DNA from: Desulfosarcina ovata subsp. ovata
Lineage (GTDB): Bacteria; Desulfobacterota; Desulfobacteria; Desulfobacterales; Desulfosarcinaceae
Length of the DNA: 64,000 bases
Assembly: GCF_009689005.1 (NCBI RefSeq)
Contig: NZ_AP021879.1
Span: forward strand, 6,759,501-6,823,500
Direction: 5' to 3'
Positions 54,833 through 62,598 of the stretch are shown piece by piece. The notes beneath the pieces were generated by a model. That model was given only the letters and a program-made list of their open reading frames with translations, was not told the DNA's origin and did no database searches. The number at the start of each line of letters is the position of its first letter. The first letter of the stretch is position 1. The translations under genes were made by a program, and so were the position numbers.

Positions 54833-56074
54833 ATGATGGAAACAACACATAAAGCATCTGATGTCTTTGGCATCTCCAGAGATTTGCCTCTGAATTATGT
54901 TTCGCGCCAATCTGCTGATGATTTTTTTATTGAGAATTTAACAAGAGATAAGCATCTGGTAATCTATGGCAGTTCAAAACAAGGTAAGACTAGCTTGAGA
55001 AAGCATTGCCTTAATAATGATGACTACATTGTCGTTCACTGTTCGAACAAGTGGACAATTTCTGAAATACATAGTGCAATCTTAAAAAAAGCTGGGTTCG
55101 AAGTTACACAATCAACGTCCAAAACTGTTTCTGGTAAATCAAAAATATTTGCCAAGATTAAAACTACTTTTTGGGGATCAGGAGCAGAAGGAGGCGCTGA
55201 GGCCGAAAGGCAACACTCCGAGCAGAAAACCACTCAACCACTTGAATTAGATCCAGAAGACGTTAACGATATTATAAATGGCCTAAACCAGATTGAATTT
55301 AACAGATACATACTGTTAGAGGATTTTCACTACTTGTCTACTGAAACCCAAAAAGACTTCTCGGTCGCGTTAAAGGCATTTCACGAGGAGTCTCCATATT
55401 GCTTTATCATTATTGGTGTATGGCTTGAAGAAAATAGACTAACTGTATACAACGGAGACCTTACAGGTAGGGTCGTTTCTATCGATGCGGATAAGTGGCA
55501 AGATACCGAGCTTCGCCAAGTAATATCGGATGGAGAAGCGATGTTGAATGTCAGTTTTTCTGATGGTTTTAAAAATCATTTATTAGAAAACTGTTTTCAA
55601 AGCGTTTATATCGTTCAAGAGTCATGTTATCAATGCTGTCAACGACATGGCATCAATAACACTCAAAGCGAATTAGTTACTATCGGGTCAGAGCAGGACG
55701 CATCAGAGATTGTTGAAAACGTGGTAAACCAACAAACTGGACGATTCAACTCATTCATCACTCAGTTTTCTGATGGGTTTCAAACAACAGAATTGCAAAT
55801 GCACAAGTGGCTTTTACATCCGGTATTAACAGGCAATATAGCAAACCTTAGAGCTGGAATTCGGTACAGTGACATCAGAAGTGATCTTAAGACATATCAT
55901 CCGTTGGGCAAGGATCTGAACCCAGGTAATATTACACAGGCACTTCAATCTACGGCTTCTTTACAAGCCAAGAAGGAAATAAAGCCAATCATTCTTGACT
56001 ATGACCAGACAAATCTTCGACTGAATGTCGTTGATACAGGATTTTCTGATTATAACGGATTTTGGGGAGTTTGA
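54833..56074 (+). CDS. Cassette gene 2: P-loop (STAND/AAA-like) ATPase, C-terminus altered by IS copy 2
   Basis: ATG 54833 (or 54836) follows GGAG. The protein has an N-terminal P-loop domain: Walker A GSSKQGKTS near residue 44 and a Walker B-like YILLEDFHYL near residue 160, with a conserved-looking region DLPLNYVSRQSADDFF before it. The remainder is helical without recognised domains. This is typical of small signalling ATPases and of several defence-related proteins, but function is unknown. After VVDTGF the frame enters the IS and ends SDYNGFWGV. Removing the IS and one 8-bp duplication restores the frame to a stop at 57562-57564, adding LIWLNKQDRNELLALAGV and nine more residues. So only the last 27 or so residues are changed. 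Confidence 0.75.
   Translation: MMETTHKASDVFGISRDLPLNYVSRQSADDFFIENLTRDKHLVIYGSSKQGKTSLRKHCLNNDDYIVVHCSNKWTISEIHSAILKKAGFEVTQSTSKTVSGKSKIFAKIKTTFWGSGAEGGAEAERQHSEQKTTQPLELDPEDVNDIINGLNQIEFNRYILLEDFHYLSTETQKDFSVALKAFHEESPYCFIIIGVWLEENRLTVYNGDLTGRVVSIDADKWQDTELRQVISDGEAMLNVSFSDGFKNHLLENCFQSVYIVQESCYQCCQRHGINNTQSELVTIGSEQDASEIVENVVNQQTGRFNSFITQFSDGFQTTELQMHKWLLHPVLTGNIANLRAGIRYSDIRSDLKTYHPLGKDLNPGNITQALQSTASLQAKKEIKPIILDYDQTNLRLNVVDTGFSDYNGFWGV
56038..56045. repeat. 8-bp target-site duplication, left of IS copy 2
   Basis: AGGATTTT is repeated at 57477-57484 outside the right IS end. Confidence 0.88.
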
Positions 56075-57476
56075 TTCCAATAAGCCGAACATACAGTGGC
56101 CTATCCCCCGACAAAAACACAACATGTTGATATTATTGAAGATTTGAGTCTAGACTTTTTACTAATAATTTTATATAGTTAGAGACACATCCCGCCAAAG
56201 GAGGTCTCTAACTATATGGGAATAGCAGATACAAGATCCGCTAACCGAAACAACAGAATCATATGTTTGCCCTTTTCTCAAGGCAATTATGAATGCAACA
56301 TACTCAACCCGGTTGATTTCAGAACTTCCGTAAACAAAAGGATCGAACTGTTTCCGGAATTATTCCCGGCTGAAATCGAAAATGGATATCGGATGAAGGA
56401 TCTTTATTACTCAAAAAAACAATCCATATGGATCCGTCGAATTAAAATATCCGGTGTTGCTTACACCATTCGTCCTTCATTTGTACTGCCATACCTCGTT
56501 GGATTTGTTGACGAAATCGAAGATGCAATGTTTTTTAGAAAGTTCGACATACCATTTTGGGCCATAAGTCGTGTTTTCGGAAAAGATCCCATGTATTGGT
56601 ATCGAATCGAACAATCTATCGGGCGAAACAGCATTGTCGGAACAACTGTCCGAAATCCTCAAGATGTTCCCGAACATCTTGCCGCTGATGAAAAGCATAC
56701 TCGAATTTTAGGTGAAAAAACGTATGTGGCCACGACAGTTGGTGATGGCTGTATTCTCGGTGCAGCCGTTGCCAAAGACGCCGGAGAACAAGCGTTAACA
56801 GATGCGTATCAAGTGTACAAACAAGAGGCCCAGTGTATAAAGCCGGAATATTCACCGGAAACCGTGAATATGGACGGCTGGAAAGCCACCCGAAATGCGT
56901 GGCAATTCCTCTTCCCGGCAGTAGTTATCATTTGCTGTTTTCTTCATGTGTTTATCAAAATTCGTGACCGTGCCAAAAAGAAATACCGAGATATTTTTGA
57001 AAACGCCGCATCAAAGCTATGGGAGTGTTATCGCGCTGAAAGTAAGGCATCGTTTTCCCAAAGAATAAGAAGGTTGTACGAATGGTGCGAAAAGAATGCT
57101 GTGCCATCCGTTATCATAGATCCCATAACGAAGTTACGGAAAAACATTGCCGCCTATCGTGTTGCCTACGATCATCCTAAAGCACACCGAACCAGTAACA
57201 TGGTTGACCGGTTGATGCAAAGAATGGATCGCCACCTGTACAGTACCCAATATTTTCATGGATCGATGGATGCAGCGCAGTTGAGTATTCGAGGATGGAC
57301 GCTCATCAATAATTTTTCACCATACAATCCTCGAACGGTTAAGTTGCACAATGGATTTAAAAGTCCGGCGGAACAGCTAAACCAATTCAGATATCACAAC
57401 AACTGGTTGCAAAACTTGTACGTTTCGGCTTCTTTGGGTGGGTACCGGAGACCTCCCCAAAATCCGATATAATCAG
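56046..57476 (+). mobile_element. 1431-bp insertion sequence, copy 2
   Basis: Same length, inverted repeats and sequence as 38168-39598, flanked by the 8-bp duplication AGGATTTT. It is inserted near the 3' end of the cassette ATPase gene. Identity of the two copies plus intact duplications indicates recent transposition. Confidence 0.93.
56216..57472 (+). CDS. Transposase of the 1431-bp IS, copy 2
   Basis: Identical in amino-acid sequence to the transposase at 38338-39594 (418 residues). The start, ribosome site AAAGGAGG and the preceding GTTAGAGACAC/GTCTCTAAC hairpin are the same. Both copies look intact. Confidence 0.88.
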   Translation: MGIADTRSANRNNRIICLPFSQGNYECNILNPVDFRTSVNKRIELFPELFPAEIENGYRMKDLYYSKKQSIWIRRIKISGVAYTIRPSFVLPYLVGFVDEIEDAMFFRKFDIPFWAISRVFGKDPMYWYRIEQSIGRNSIVGTTVRNPQDVPEHLAADEKHTRILGEKTYVATTVGDGCILGAAVAKDAGEQALTDAYQVYKQEAQCIKPEYSPETVNMDGWKATRNAWQFLFPAVVIICCFLHVFIKIRDRAKKKYRDIFENAASKLWECYRAESKASFSQRIRRLYEWCEKNAVPSVIIDPITKLRKNIAAYRVAYDHPKAHRTSNMVDRLMQRMDRHLYSTQYFHGSMDAAQLSIRGWTLINNFSPYNPRTVKLHNGFKSPAEQLNQFRYHNNWLQNLYVSASLGGYRRPPQNPI

Positions 57477-57545
57477 AGGATTTTTAATTTGGCTGAACAA
57501 ACAAGACAGGAATGAGCTGTTAGCTTTGGCTGGGGTAGATAAAGC

Positions 57546-57621
57546 GGCTAACAAGACAAATTAACTCGGACTGGTAAAAGCTGCGCCGCTTCGCTTTGCA
57601 TCTTTCACCAGCCGGTTATTT
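57546..57621 (+). other. attC site 3
   Basis: R'' GGCTAAC (57546-57552) is an exact complement of the R' of site 2. The stem pairs ACTGGTAAAAG with CTTTCACCAG, and R' is GTTATTT (57615-57621). The 3' end of the disrupted ATPase reading frame (stop 57562-57564) runs into the site, as is common for cassettes. Confidence 0.75.
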
Positions 57622-57648
57622 GCAACGATATGTGCTCACAATAAAGAC

Positions 57649-57960
57649 ATGAAAAGCCACTTTACTTTTTCAACATTTATAAAATTCACTTTCCTATTGG
57701 CGGTGACCATTTATGCAGTATCATATCATTTTTGTTCAAATCCATTTGATGGCACAACCGACATATTTGGGTGGCTGCTGATTTTGTTTATTGCTTTAGC
57801 GGGAACAGTTATATCAGAAATGCCACGACTTTTTTTTAGAAGGAAGCCAATGCAAGGAAAATTGGCGGGCAATTTATTGAATCTCGTTGCTATTATTATC
57901 GCTGGTTTTGGGTCGTGGTATATTGTTTCTATTATTGAGAGCGTTCTTGGTCAAACATGA
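57649..57960 (+). CDS. Cassette gene 3: small membrane protein
   Basis: A 103-residue protein with three hydrophobic segments (about residues 9-27, 40-58, 78-97) and a basic loop FRRKPMQGK between the second and third. No recognisable family. Small membrane proteins of unknown role are frequent in integron cassettes. No clear ribosome site was found ahead of ATG 57649. Confidence 0.65.
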   Translation: MKSHFTFSTFIKFTFLLAVTIYAVSYHFCSNPFDGTTDIFGWLLILFIALAGTVISEMPRLFFRRKPMQGKLAGNLLNLVAIIIAGFGSWYIVSIIESVLGQT

Positions 57961-57968
57961 CATCATTC

Positions 57969-58032
57969 ACATAACAAATCGTTTGAGAATCGACGCGCAA
58001 AAAACGCGCGCGTCTCAACTCAAGCGTTCTGT
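57969..58032 (+). other. attC site 4
   Basis: R'' ACATAAC, then ATCGTTTGAGAATCGACGCG ... CGCGCGTCTCAACTCAAGCG, and R' GTTCTGT. The layout and spacing closely follow the classic 59-base element (TAACAATTCGTT...AACTCAAGCGTTAG). R'' matches the complement of the R' of site 3 at six of seven positions. Confidence 0.85.
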
Positions 58033-58070
58033 GATTAAAGGCACTCGTCATTAAAATCGAAGGAAAACAT

Positions 58071-58649
58071 ATGATACTTCAATACACTAATAGAAAAGGT
58101 AAAAGATATTTCCTTCATGAAGGTAAGACTAAAAAAGGCAACTCTCGGTACACATTTTCACAATCAGACAAAAATGCATTAACCATCATTCCTGATGGAT
58201 ATGAGATATACGAAAATCCTAATGCTCAAGTTTTTTTACGGAGGATTCAGCCTAAGCTAATCAATGAGAAAGAAGTAGTGTTAGTTCAAGAAAGATTGGA
58301 CGATCTGATTCAGAAGAAATATTGTAAAATCACGTTTGAAAAAAATACTATTATAATTTATTTGGCTGACCAACATGTGAATCGGGTTAGAGAAGTTATT
58401 AAAAGCTCTCCTAAAGCGGAGAACGAGGGAGTAGAAGCAGTTATAAATCAGATCATTACTTATTCTCCTGTCATTCAGTTTGTTTTATCTTCAGAAAATG
58501 ATCGATTATTTATTCTTAAAAGAGTGTATTATCAAGAAGGTGAGAGGTTTTGGGAACTTGCTGAAAATCCTGATAGTTTAAAATCATTATTGTCTGTAGC
58601 CAGGAAAGAAATTGACATTGAAACATATTATGATCATTTCCAATTTTAG
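58071..58649 (+). CDS. Cassette gene 4: hypothetical protein
   Basis: A 192-residue soluble protein with a basic N-terminus (YTNRKGKRYFLHEGKTKKGNSRY) and a mixed alpha/beta pattern. I recognise no family. ATG 58071 follows GAAGGA. It begins soon after attC site 4, but the expected attC at its 3' end is not seen; a RAYT-type element has inserted just downstream. Confidence 0.65.
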   Translation: MILQYTNRKGKRYFLHEGKTKKGNSRYTFSQSDKNALTIIPDGYEIYENPNAQVFLRRIQPKLINEKEVVLVQERLDDLIQKKYCKITFEKNTIIIYLADQHVNRVREVIKSSPKAENEGVEAVINQIITYSPVIQFVLSSENDRLFILKRVYYQEGERFWELAENPDSLKSLLSVARKEIDIETYYDHFQF

Positions 58650-58659
58650 CAAAAGTTAA

Positions 58660-58687
58660 ATCGAATTCGGGGTATCGAATTCGGGGT
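58660..58687. repeat. 14-bp tandem repeat (two units)
   Basis: ATCGAATTCGGGGT occurs twice in direct succession (58660-58673 and 58674-58687), close to the left end of the RAYT-type element. Confidence 0.7.
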
Positions 58688-58745
58688 CGCCAAACCAATC
58701 CATTGACATCATAAGATAAAGCGTGAAAAAATAGGGTCAAATTAC

Positions 58746-59639
58746 TCTTAGCCGGTCAGTTTTGATACTAAAAACCGTATTCTAAGAAAATTTTATATGG
58801 CACGCGCCAACAGACATTTTGTCCCCGGATATATCTGGCATTTGACTCATCGATGCCATAAGCGGGAGTTTTTGTTAAAATTCTCCAGAGACCGGAATCG
58901 CTGGATTGATCTTCTATTTAAAGCCAAAAAGCGGTATCAACTTTCCATTTTAAATTTCATCGTCACCAGCAACCACATCCACCTTATCGTTTCCGATTCA
59001 ACCCAAGCCGACGCCATTCCCCGAACGATTCAATTCGTTGCTGGCAGGCTTGGCCAGGAATACAATCGCCGCAAGAATCGTAAAGGCGCACTTTGGGAAG
59101 ACCGTTATCATGCCACTGCGATAGAATCTGGTAAGCATCTGTGGCGGTGCATGGTTTATATCGATTTGAATATGGTCAGAGCTGGTGTTGTGTCCCACCC
59201 CTCAGAATAGAAATGGGGCGGGTTTCATGAGATTCAAAATCCCAAAACCCGGTACCGGCTGATTGATCATGACATGTTGAAGCAGTTTCTCAACACAGAA
59301 GACCAGGATGAATTGGTCAAAACCCACCAAGGATGGATTGATAGCCAGTTGGAGGGAATGCCGACACGACAGGAACATTTTAGCAAAAGCCTTGCAGTCG
59401 GAAGCAAGGCATTTGTCAAAAACATTTGCCACGCTCTGAAATCGCAGGCAATTGGAAGACGGATGATTGAATTACCGGCAGAAGGGTATCAGTTGAGGGA
59501 CATCATTTCGAAATATGGCGACGTTGGATATGAGAACCTGGGGGCTCTCAATTTGCCATTAAGCTTTTCCAATTCGATTCCATGGCGGCAGGCTTTTTCT
59601 TAAAGCGTGCATTTTGCCCCCAAAACTGAACGGCTAAGA
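58746..59639 (+). mobile_element. RAYT/Y1-type transposable unit
   Basis: Imperfect 18-bp inverted repeats TCTTAGCCGGTCAGTTTT (58746-58763) and AAAACTGAACGGCTAAGA (59622-59639), with one mismatch, bracket a Y1 transposase frame. It lies in the array where the attC of cassette 4 would be expected. Confidence 0.55.
58797..59603 (+). pseudogene. REP-associated tyrosine (Y1) transposase with amber codon
   Basis: The first part (138 codons to TAG at 59208-59210) has the RAYT motifs RHFVPGYIWHLTHRCH, the HUH-type NHIHLIVSD and WEDRYHATAIES. The frame continues after TAG as KWGGFHEIQNPKTRYRLIDHD to a stop at 59603, and homologues normally read W at the TAG, so TGG changed to TAG. The catalytic Tyr would be expected near QEYNRRKN. 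The N-terminal fragment alone may still fold, but the protein is probably inactive unless the stop is suppressed. Confidence 0.78.
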
Positions 59640-59699
59640 CCGAAAATTGAATAGAAATTAAATCATTCGTCCATTATTTCAGTGGGGTATCTTGGGCGA

Positions 59700-59742
59700 C
59701 CCACGGACCCCCACAACCCACGGACCCCCACCCACGGACCCC
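59700..59742. repeat. Short tandem repeat CCCACGGACCCCC (three units)
   Basis: Units start at 59700, 59717 and 59731 with slight differences in length. They lie between the RAYT unit and the attC-like site at 59742. Low-complexity; meaning unknown. Confidence 0.65.
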
Positions 59743-59790
59743 TATAACCGCAATACGTGGAAAATTTTCCACGTATTGCCACTGTTATCT
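59742..59790 (+). other. attC-like site 5 (same core as site 1)
   Basis: CTATAAC, the 30-bp palindrome and flanks are identical to 54237-54281. R' is GTTATCT (59784-59790), the exact reverse complement of AGATAAC at 60135, which ends the following cassette. Confidence 0.7.
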
Positions 59791-59819
59791 TTTCAACATG
59801 AACTGAAAATGGAGGCATA

Positions 59820-60125
59820 ATGATTACATGCTACCTGCGATATGAGATTGATCCATATAAAATTGATCAATTTGAAGAATACGCCAAAATGTGGATTCCA
59901 TTAGTAAACAAGTTTGAAGGCACTCATCATGGATACTGGCTTCCATATGAAGGAGCCAACAATATTGCAATAGCTTTGTTCAGCTTTCAAAGCTTGAAAG
60001 CATATGAAGAGTATAGAATGAAAATAGCTCAGGATGGAGATTGCCAAAAAGCATTTAAGTTTAAAGAGGAAACACGTTGCATTAAAAGCATTGAGCGAAG
60101 CTTTATGAAACCATTGCTCGAATAA
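59820..60125 (+). CDS. Cassette gene 5: NIPSNAP-like protein
   Basis: The 101-residue protein has the dimeric alpha/beta-barrel pattern of NIPSNAP proteins: MITCYLRYEIDPYKIDQFEEYAKMWIPLVNKFEGTHHGYWLPYEGANNIA can be followed as strand-helix-strand, with SFQSLKAYEEYR after it. NIPSNAP-type genes are often found as integron cassettes. GGAGG precedes ATG 59820. The enzymatic role, if any, is not known. Confidence 0.8.
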   Translation: MITCYLRYEIDPYKIDQFEEYAKMWIPLVNKFEGTHHGYWLPYEGANNIAIALFSFQSLKAYEEYRMKIAQDGDCQKAFKFKEETRCIKSIERSFMKPLLE

Positions 60126-60134
60126 TAAATCATA

Positions 60135-60263
60135 AGATAACAACCGCATAGACAGCGGACCGGGAAAACGATGCCATTTTTTGGCTTTTTCACAGTCATC
60201 ATTGAACTTTGCATTTTCATAGGCCTCGGTCGTTTTCCCGGCCGGTCATGCGTAGCGTTATCG
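60135..60263 (+). other. attC site 6
   Basis: R'' AGATAAC (60135-60141, exact complement of the R' of site 5), stem GCGGACCGGGAAAACGA against TCGTTTTCCCGGCCGGTC, and R' GTTATCG (60257-60263). 129 bp. Confidence 0.85.
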
Positions 60264-60345
60264 CGCCGAGGAAAGCTCGGTGCATCTTGCAGGGTGAAAG
60301 TCCCTGTCGGGAGGAAAGTTAGTAATGGCTTTCTGTCCGGCGTTC
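60264..60345 (+). other. Possible group II intron 5'-domain remnant
   Basis: Directly after attC site 6 comes GCTCGGTGCATCTTGCAGGG followed by TGAAAGTCCCTG, a pattern like the start of group II introns (GGTGAAAGTCC). Group IIC introns are known to insert at attC sites. No reverse transcriptase gene or 3' domain is seen, so at most it is a fragment. Tentative. Confidence 0.3.
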
Positions 60346-60374
60346 CTACCACGAGAATTTTTGAAAAAACAACC

Positions 60375-61007
60375 ATGCCAGAATCATTAATAATTGATTT
60401 GTCACATACCAAACCTGAAAATAAAGTTCTTGGATTTAGCGGTAGCCCAAGGAAAAATGGCAATTCAGATATATTGTTAAAAACCATCATTTCAGGAGTT
60501 AAACAACTTAGTATTCCTGCAACAACATGGAACTTAACTGATGTACAATTCAAGGGGTGTATTGGGTGCGAACAGTGCAGAAAAACAAAAATATGCACAG
60601 GATTAATTGACGGCATGACATCACTATACCCAAAACTGTATTCATCAAAAGGTTTGGTATTGGTATCTCCAACCCACAATTACAATATCACATCTTGGAT
60701 GAAAGCGTTCATTGATCGTCTTTATTGCTTTTATACATTTGAGAACAATAGGCCGCGAAGTTGGTCCAGCCAACTTGGAAATCAAAATAGAAAGGCCGTT
60801 GTTGCAGCAATATGCGAGCAAGAATCTGTTGAGGATATGGGCTTTACGTTGGAGGCAATGAAAGCCCCACTTAAAGCTCTTGGCTATGAAATAATTGGTG
60901 AACTGTCCGTTTTTAGAATTTTTGATAAAGCGAAGGTAAAAAATGATGAAAGAGCTATGGACGATGCTTATAAACTTGGACAAAAGCTCGCCAACGAACT
61001 GAAATAA
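60375..61007 (+). CDS. Cassette gene 6: flavodoxin-fold NAD(P)H-dependent FMN reductase / iron-sulfur flavoprotein-like
   Basis: ATG 60375 gives 210 residues; the frame stays open upstream through the attC site and possible intron remnant. The motif GFSGSPRKNGNSD (about residue 22) binds the FMN phosphate, and CIGCEQCRKTKICTG (about residue 60) is the Cys cluster seen in iron-sulfur flavoproteins. VLVSPTHNYNITSWMKAFIDR completes the flavodoxin pattern. It may reduce quinones, nitro compounds or other acceptors. Both flanks have good attC sites. Confidence 0.85.
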   Translation: MPESLIIDLSHTKPENKVLGFSGSPRKNGNSDILLKTIISGVKQLSIPATTWNLTDVQFKGCIGCEQCRKTKICTGLIDGMTSLYPKLYSSKGLVLVSPTHNYNITSWMKAFIDRLYCFYTFENNRPRSWSSQLGNQNRKAVVAAICEQESVEDMGFTLEAMKAPLKALGYEIIGELSVFRIFDKAKVKNDERAMDDAYKLGQKLANELK

Positions 61008-61018
61008 TGGATTATATA

Positions 61019-61147
61019 AGTTAACAAAACGCTGGAGAGGGACCGGGCTACCTGAGCGGCGTTTTTGGAAGTATTTGGTTCAGAAAAATTTAACTGTTAT
61101 CTGAGCTTTTGGGGTTTAAAAGCCCGGCCCTCAGCTCCGCGTTGGCG
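61019..61147 (+). other. attC site 7
   Basis: R'' AGTTAAC (61019-61025), stem GAGAGGGACCGGGCT with AGCCCGGCCCTCAGCTC, R' GTTGGCG (61141-61147). R' is the exact reverse complement of CGCCAAC at 62161, which ends the next cassette. Confidence 0.85.
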
Positions 61148-61255
61148 ATAAAGAAGCGGAATTGGTTTGTAAAAACCGAATGTTGTCAGGTAATAGAATA
61201 TCCAGTTTATTCGCAGCATGGAAAACCAGTATTACGATAGGAATGAAAAGCATAA

Positions 61256-62032
61256 ATGAATGATAGAGAAATCCATAATCATTTCGAAAATGATTGTCAG
61301 AATGTTCCGACCTACGATTTCGTGGGCGCTCATGGAAGCATCAATGACTATGGAGATGTCGATAGGCTTATAGAGGATTTCATTAACAGCATTGAGGATG
61401 GCTATTTTTTACAATGGGAAGCCGTCGAACGGACAGAACACGGACTGCCCCTCACCCCACTTCAACAGAAAACAATGGATGACTTGGTTTCCTTTTGCGA
61501 AGATCCCAACCAGCCAATATTGTACATCGACGAAATCGCGCGTCCTATGGAACCGTGGTATGTTATCATCCAGCGGATTGCAGAATGGTTGCTGCTTGAT
61601 CAGCTAAGAACTTCAGATGTGCATTTCGCATGTGCTACGGAGGGATGGCCGAATCTTTATGAGTGCGTGGAGGCCCCAGAAAACAAACTCATACCACCCG
61701 AGGGAATTGCATCGCCGATAAATGTTGTGCCGATAGAACTACAACACAGACTATGGCTCCAGTCCTGCTTCGATCCTCTGCTTGGTATCGGGCAGCCAAC
61801 ATATGAAAAGGCCCCTGAGGTCATCAGACTGAAGGACCAAACGTTTCGGGTAGATGAATTTATCGAGGAGTTAAGAGAGCACAGGGACACTGTAGAATAT
61901 TTGAACCTGACTCTGGAAAATATGCTTAAAATCCTCGTCATGCCGAAAAATGATGAAAAGCTTTTTGTCATGCTAATGTCGGAAAACCTCGGACTCGAAT
62001 CACGTCAAACTTTATTATCAGGCTTTCTGTAA
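61256..62032 (+). CDS. Cassette gene 7: hypothetical acidic protein
   Basis: A 258-residue soluble, acidic protein (for example DYGDVDRLIEDFINSIEDGYFLQWEAVERTEHG, read as a long helical stretch). Segments such as VIIQRIAEWLLLDQL and LENMLKILVMPKNDEKLFVM look structured. No family recognised and no catalytic motif obvious. ATG 61256 is flanked by attC sites 7 and 8. A hairpin follows at 62113. Confidence 0.65.
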   Translation: MNDREIHNHFENDCQNVPTYDFVGAHGSINDYGDVDRLIEDFINSIEDGYFLQWEAVERTEHGLPLTPLQQKTMDDLVSFCEDPNQPILYIDEIARPMEPWYVIIQRIAEWLLLDQLRTSDVHFACATEGWPNLYECVEAPENKLIPPEGIASPINVVPIELQHRLWLQSCFDPLLGIGQPTYEKAPEVIRLKDQTFRVDEFIEELREHRDTVEYLNLTLENMLKILVMPKNDEKLFVMLMSENLGLESRQTLLSGFL

Positions 62033-62112
62033 CATGTTTTATTATCATTGTTATGAAACAGGGATTTTTATAAAGAGTGAGGGTGATGCAGCCATGGCAA
62101 TAAATTGAAGAA

Positions 62113-62143
62113 AATGGCAACCTCAGAGAACCAGGTTGCCATT
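62113..62143 (+). terminator. Hairpin after cassette gene 7
   Basis: AATGGCAACCT and AGGTTGCCATT form a perfect 11-bp stem with a 9-base loop. It is followed by GTTAACG rather than a T-run, so it may act as a weak terminator or mRNA-end protector. Confidence 0.5.
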
Positions 62144-62160
62144 GTTAACGTAACAGGTTT

Positions 62161-62298
62161 CGCCAACCACCGCTTTAACCCCGACCGGGCGGGCCTCGGC
62201 ATTCCTTTTGAGTGCTTGTAATTTCATGAATTGTGGGACCTTTTTTAAAAGCTTTTCTGGCTATCCGCCCGGCCGGTGAAGCAATCGAACCGTCAGGC
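62161..62298 (+). other. attC site 8 with degenerate R' box
   Basis: R'' CGCCAAC (exact complement of the R' of site 7), stem ACCGGGCGGGC against GCCCGGCCGGTGAAGC, sharing its arms with site 2. The R' end has no GTTRRRY: the best matches are TCGAACC (62285) and GTCAGGC (62292). Loss of the G^TT crossover bases would impair recombination at this end. Confidence 0.7.
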
Positions 62299-62322
62299 AA
62301 ATTAAGCTTGCATAGCACAATG

Positions 62323-62341
62323 GTATGATATATTGTCATAC
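62323..62341 (+). promoter_or_regulatory. Operator-like inverted repeat and promoter of the toxin-antitoxin cassette
   Basis: GTATGA-N7-TCATAC is a perfect 6-bp inverted repeat just before the antitoxin ribosome site. TTGCAT at 62308 and AT-rich -10-like bases inside the repeat suggest a promoter, and ribbon-helix-helix antitoxins usually repress by binding such a repeat. Confidence 0.5.
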
Positions 62342-62355
62342 TGGAGGTGATTTGA

Positions 62356-62598
62356 ATGGCAGCATCTAAAATTGCAATTACAATCGACGACAACACACTT
62401 AAACGTTTAGATATTCTCGTCAAATCAAAATTTTTTCCAAACCGCAGCAAAGCTATTCAGGAGGCTGTTGCTGAAAAATTAATGCGCCTTGAGAAAAGCC
62501 GTCTTGCCCAGGAGTGCGCTAAGCTAGATCCAGAATTCGAACAATCCTTAGCGGAGGAGGGCTTCTCATCGGAGTTGGAAGAATGGCCAGAATATTAA
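62356..62598 (+). CDS. Ribbon-helix-helix antitoxin (MazE/CopG type)
   Basis: An 80-residue protein with an N-terminal ribbon-helix-helix pattern (KIAITIDDNTLKRLDILVKS, then RSKAIQEAVAEKL) and an acidic C-terminus (EFEQSLAEEGFSSELEEWPEY) that would wrap around the toxin. GGAGGTGA precedes ATG 62356. The 16-base overlap with the toxin gene gives the usual translational coupling. It is the first gene of cassette 8. Confidence 0.9.
   Translation: MAASKIAITIDDNTLKRLDILVKSKFFPNRSKAIQEAVAEKLMRLEKSRLAQECAKLDPEFEQSLAEEGFSSELEEWPEY

Noticed and set aside
59700..59742. CRISPR-like repeat array
   Set aside because: Three short low-complexity units without spacers of constant length; no cas genes.
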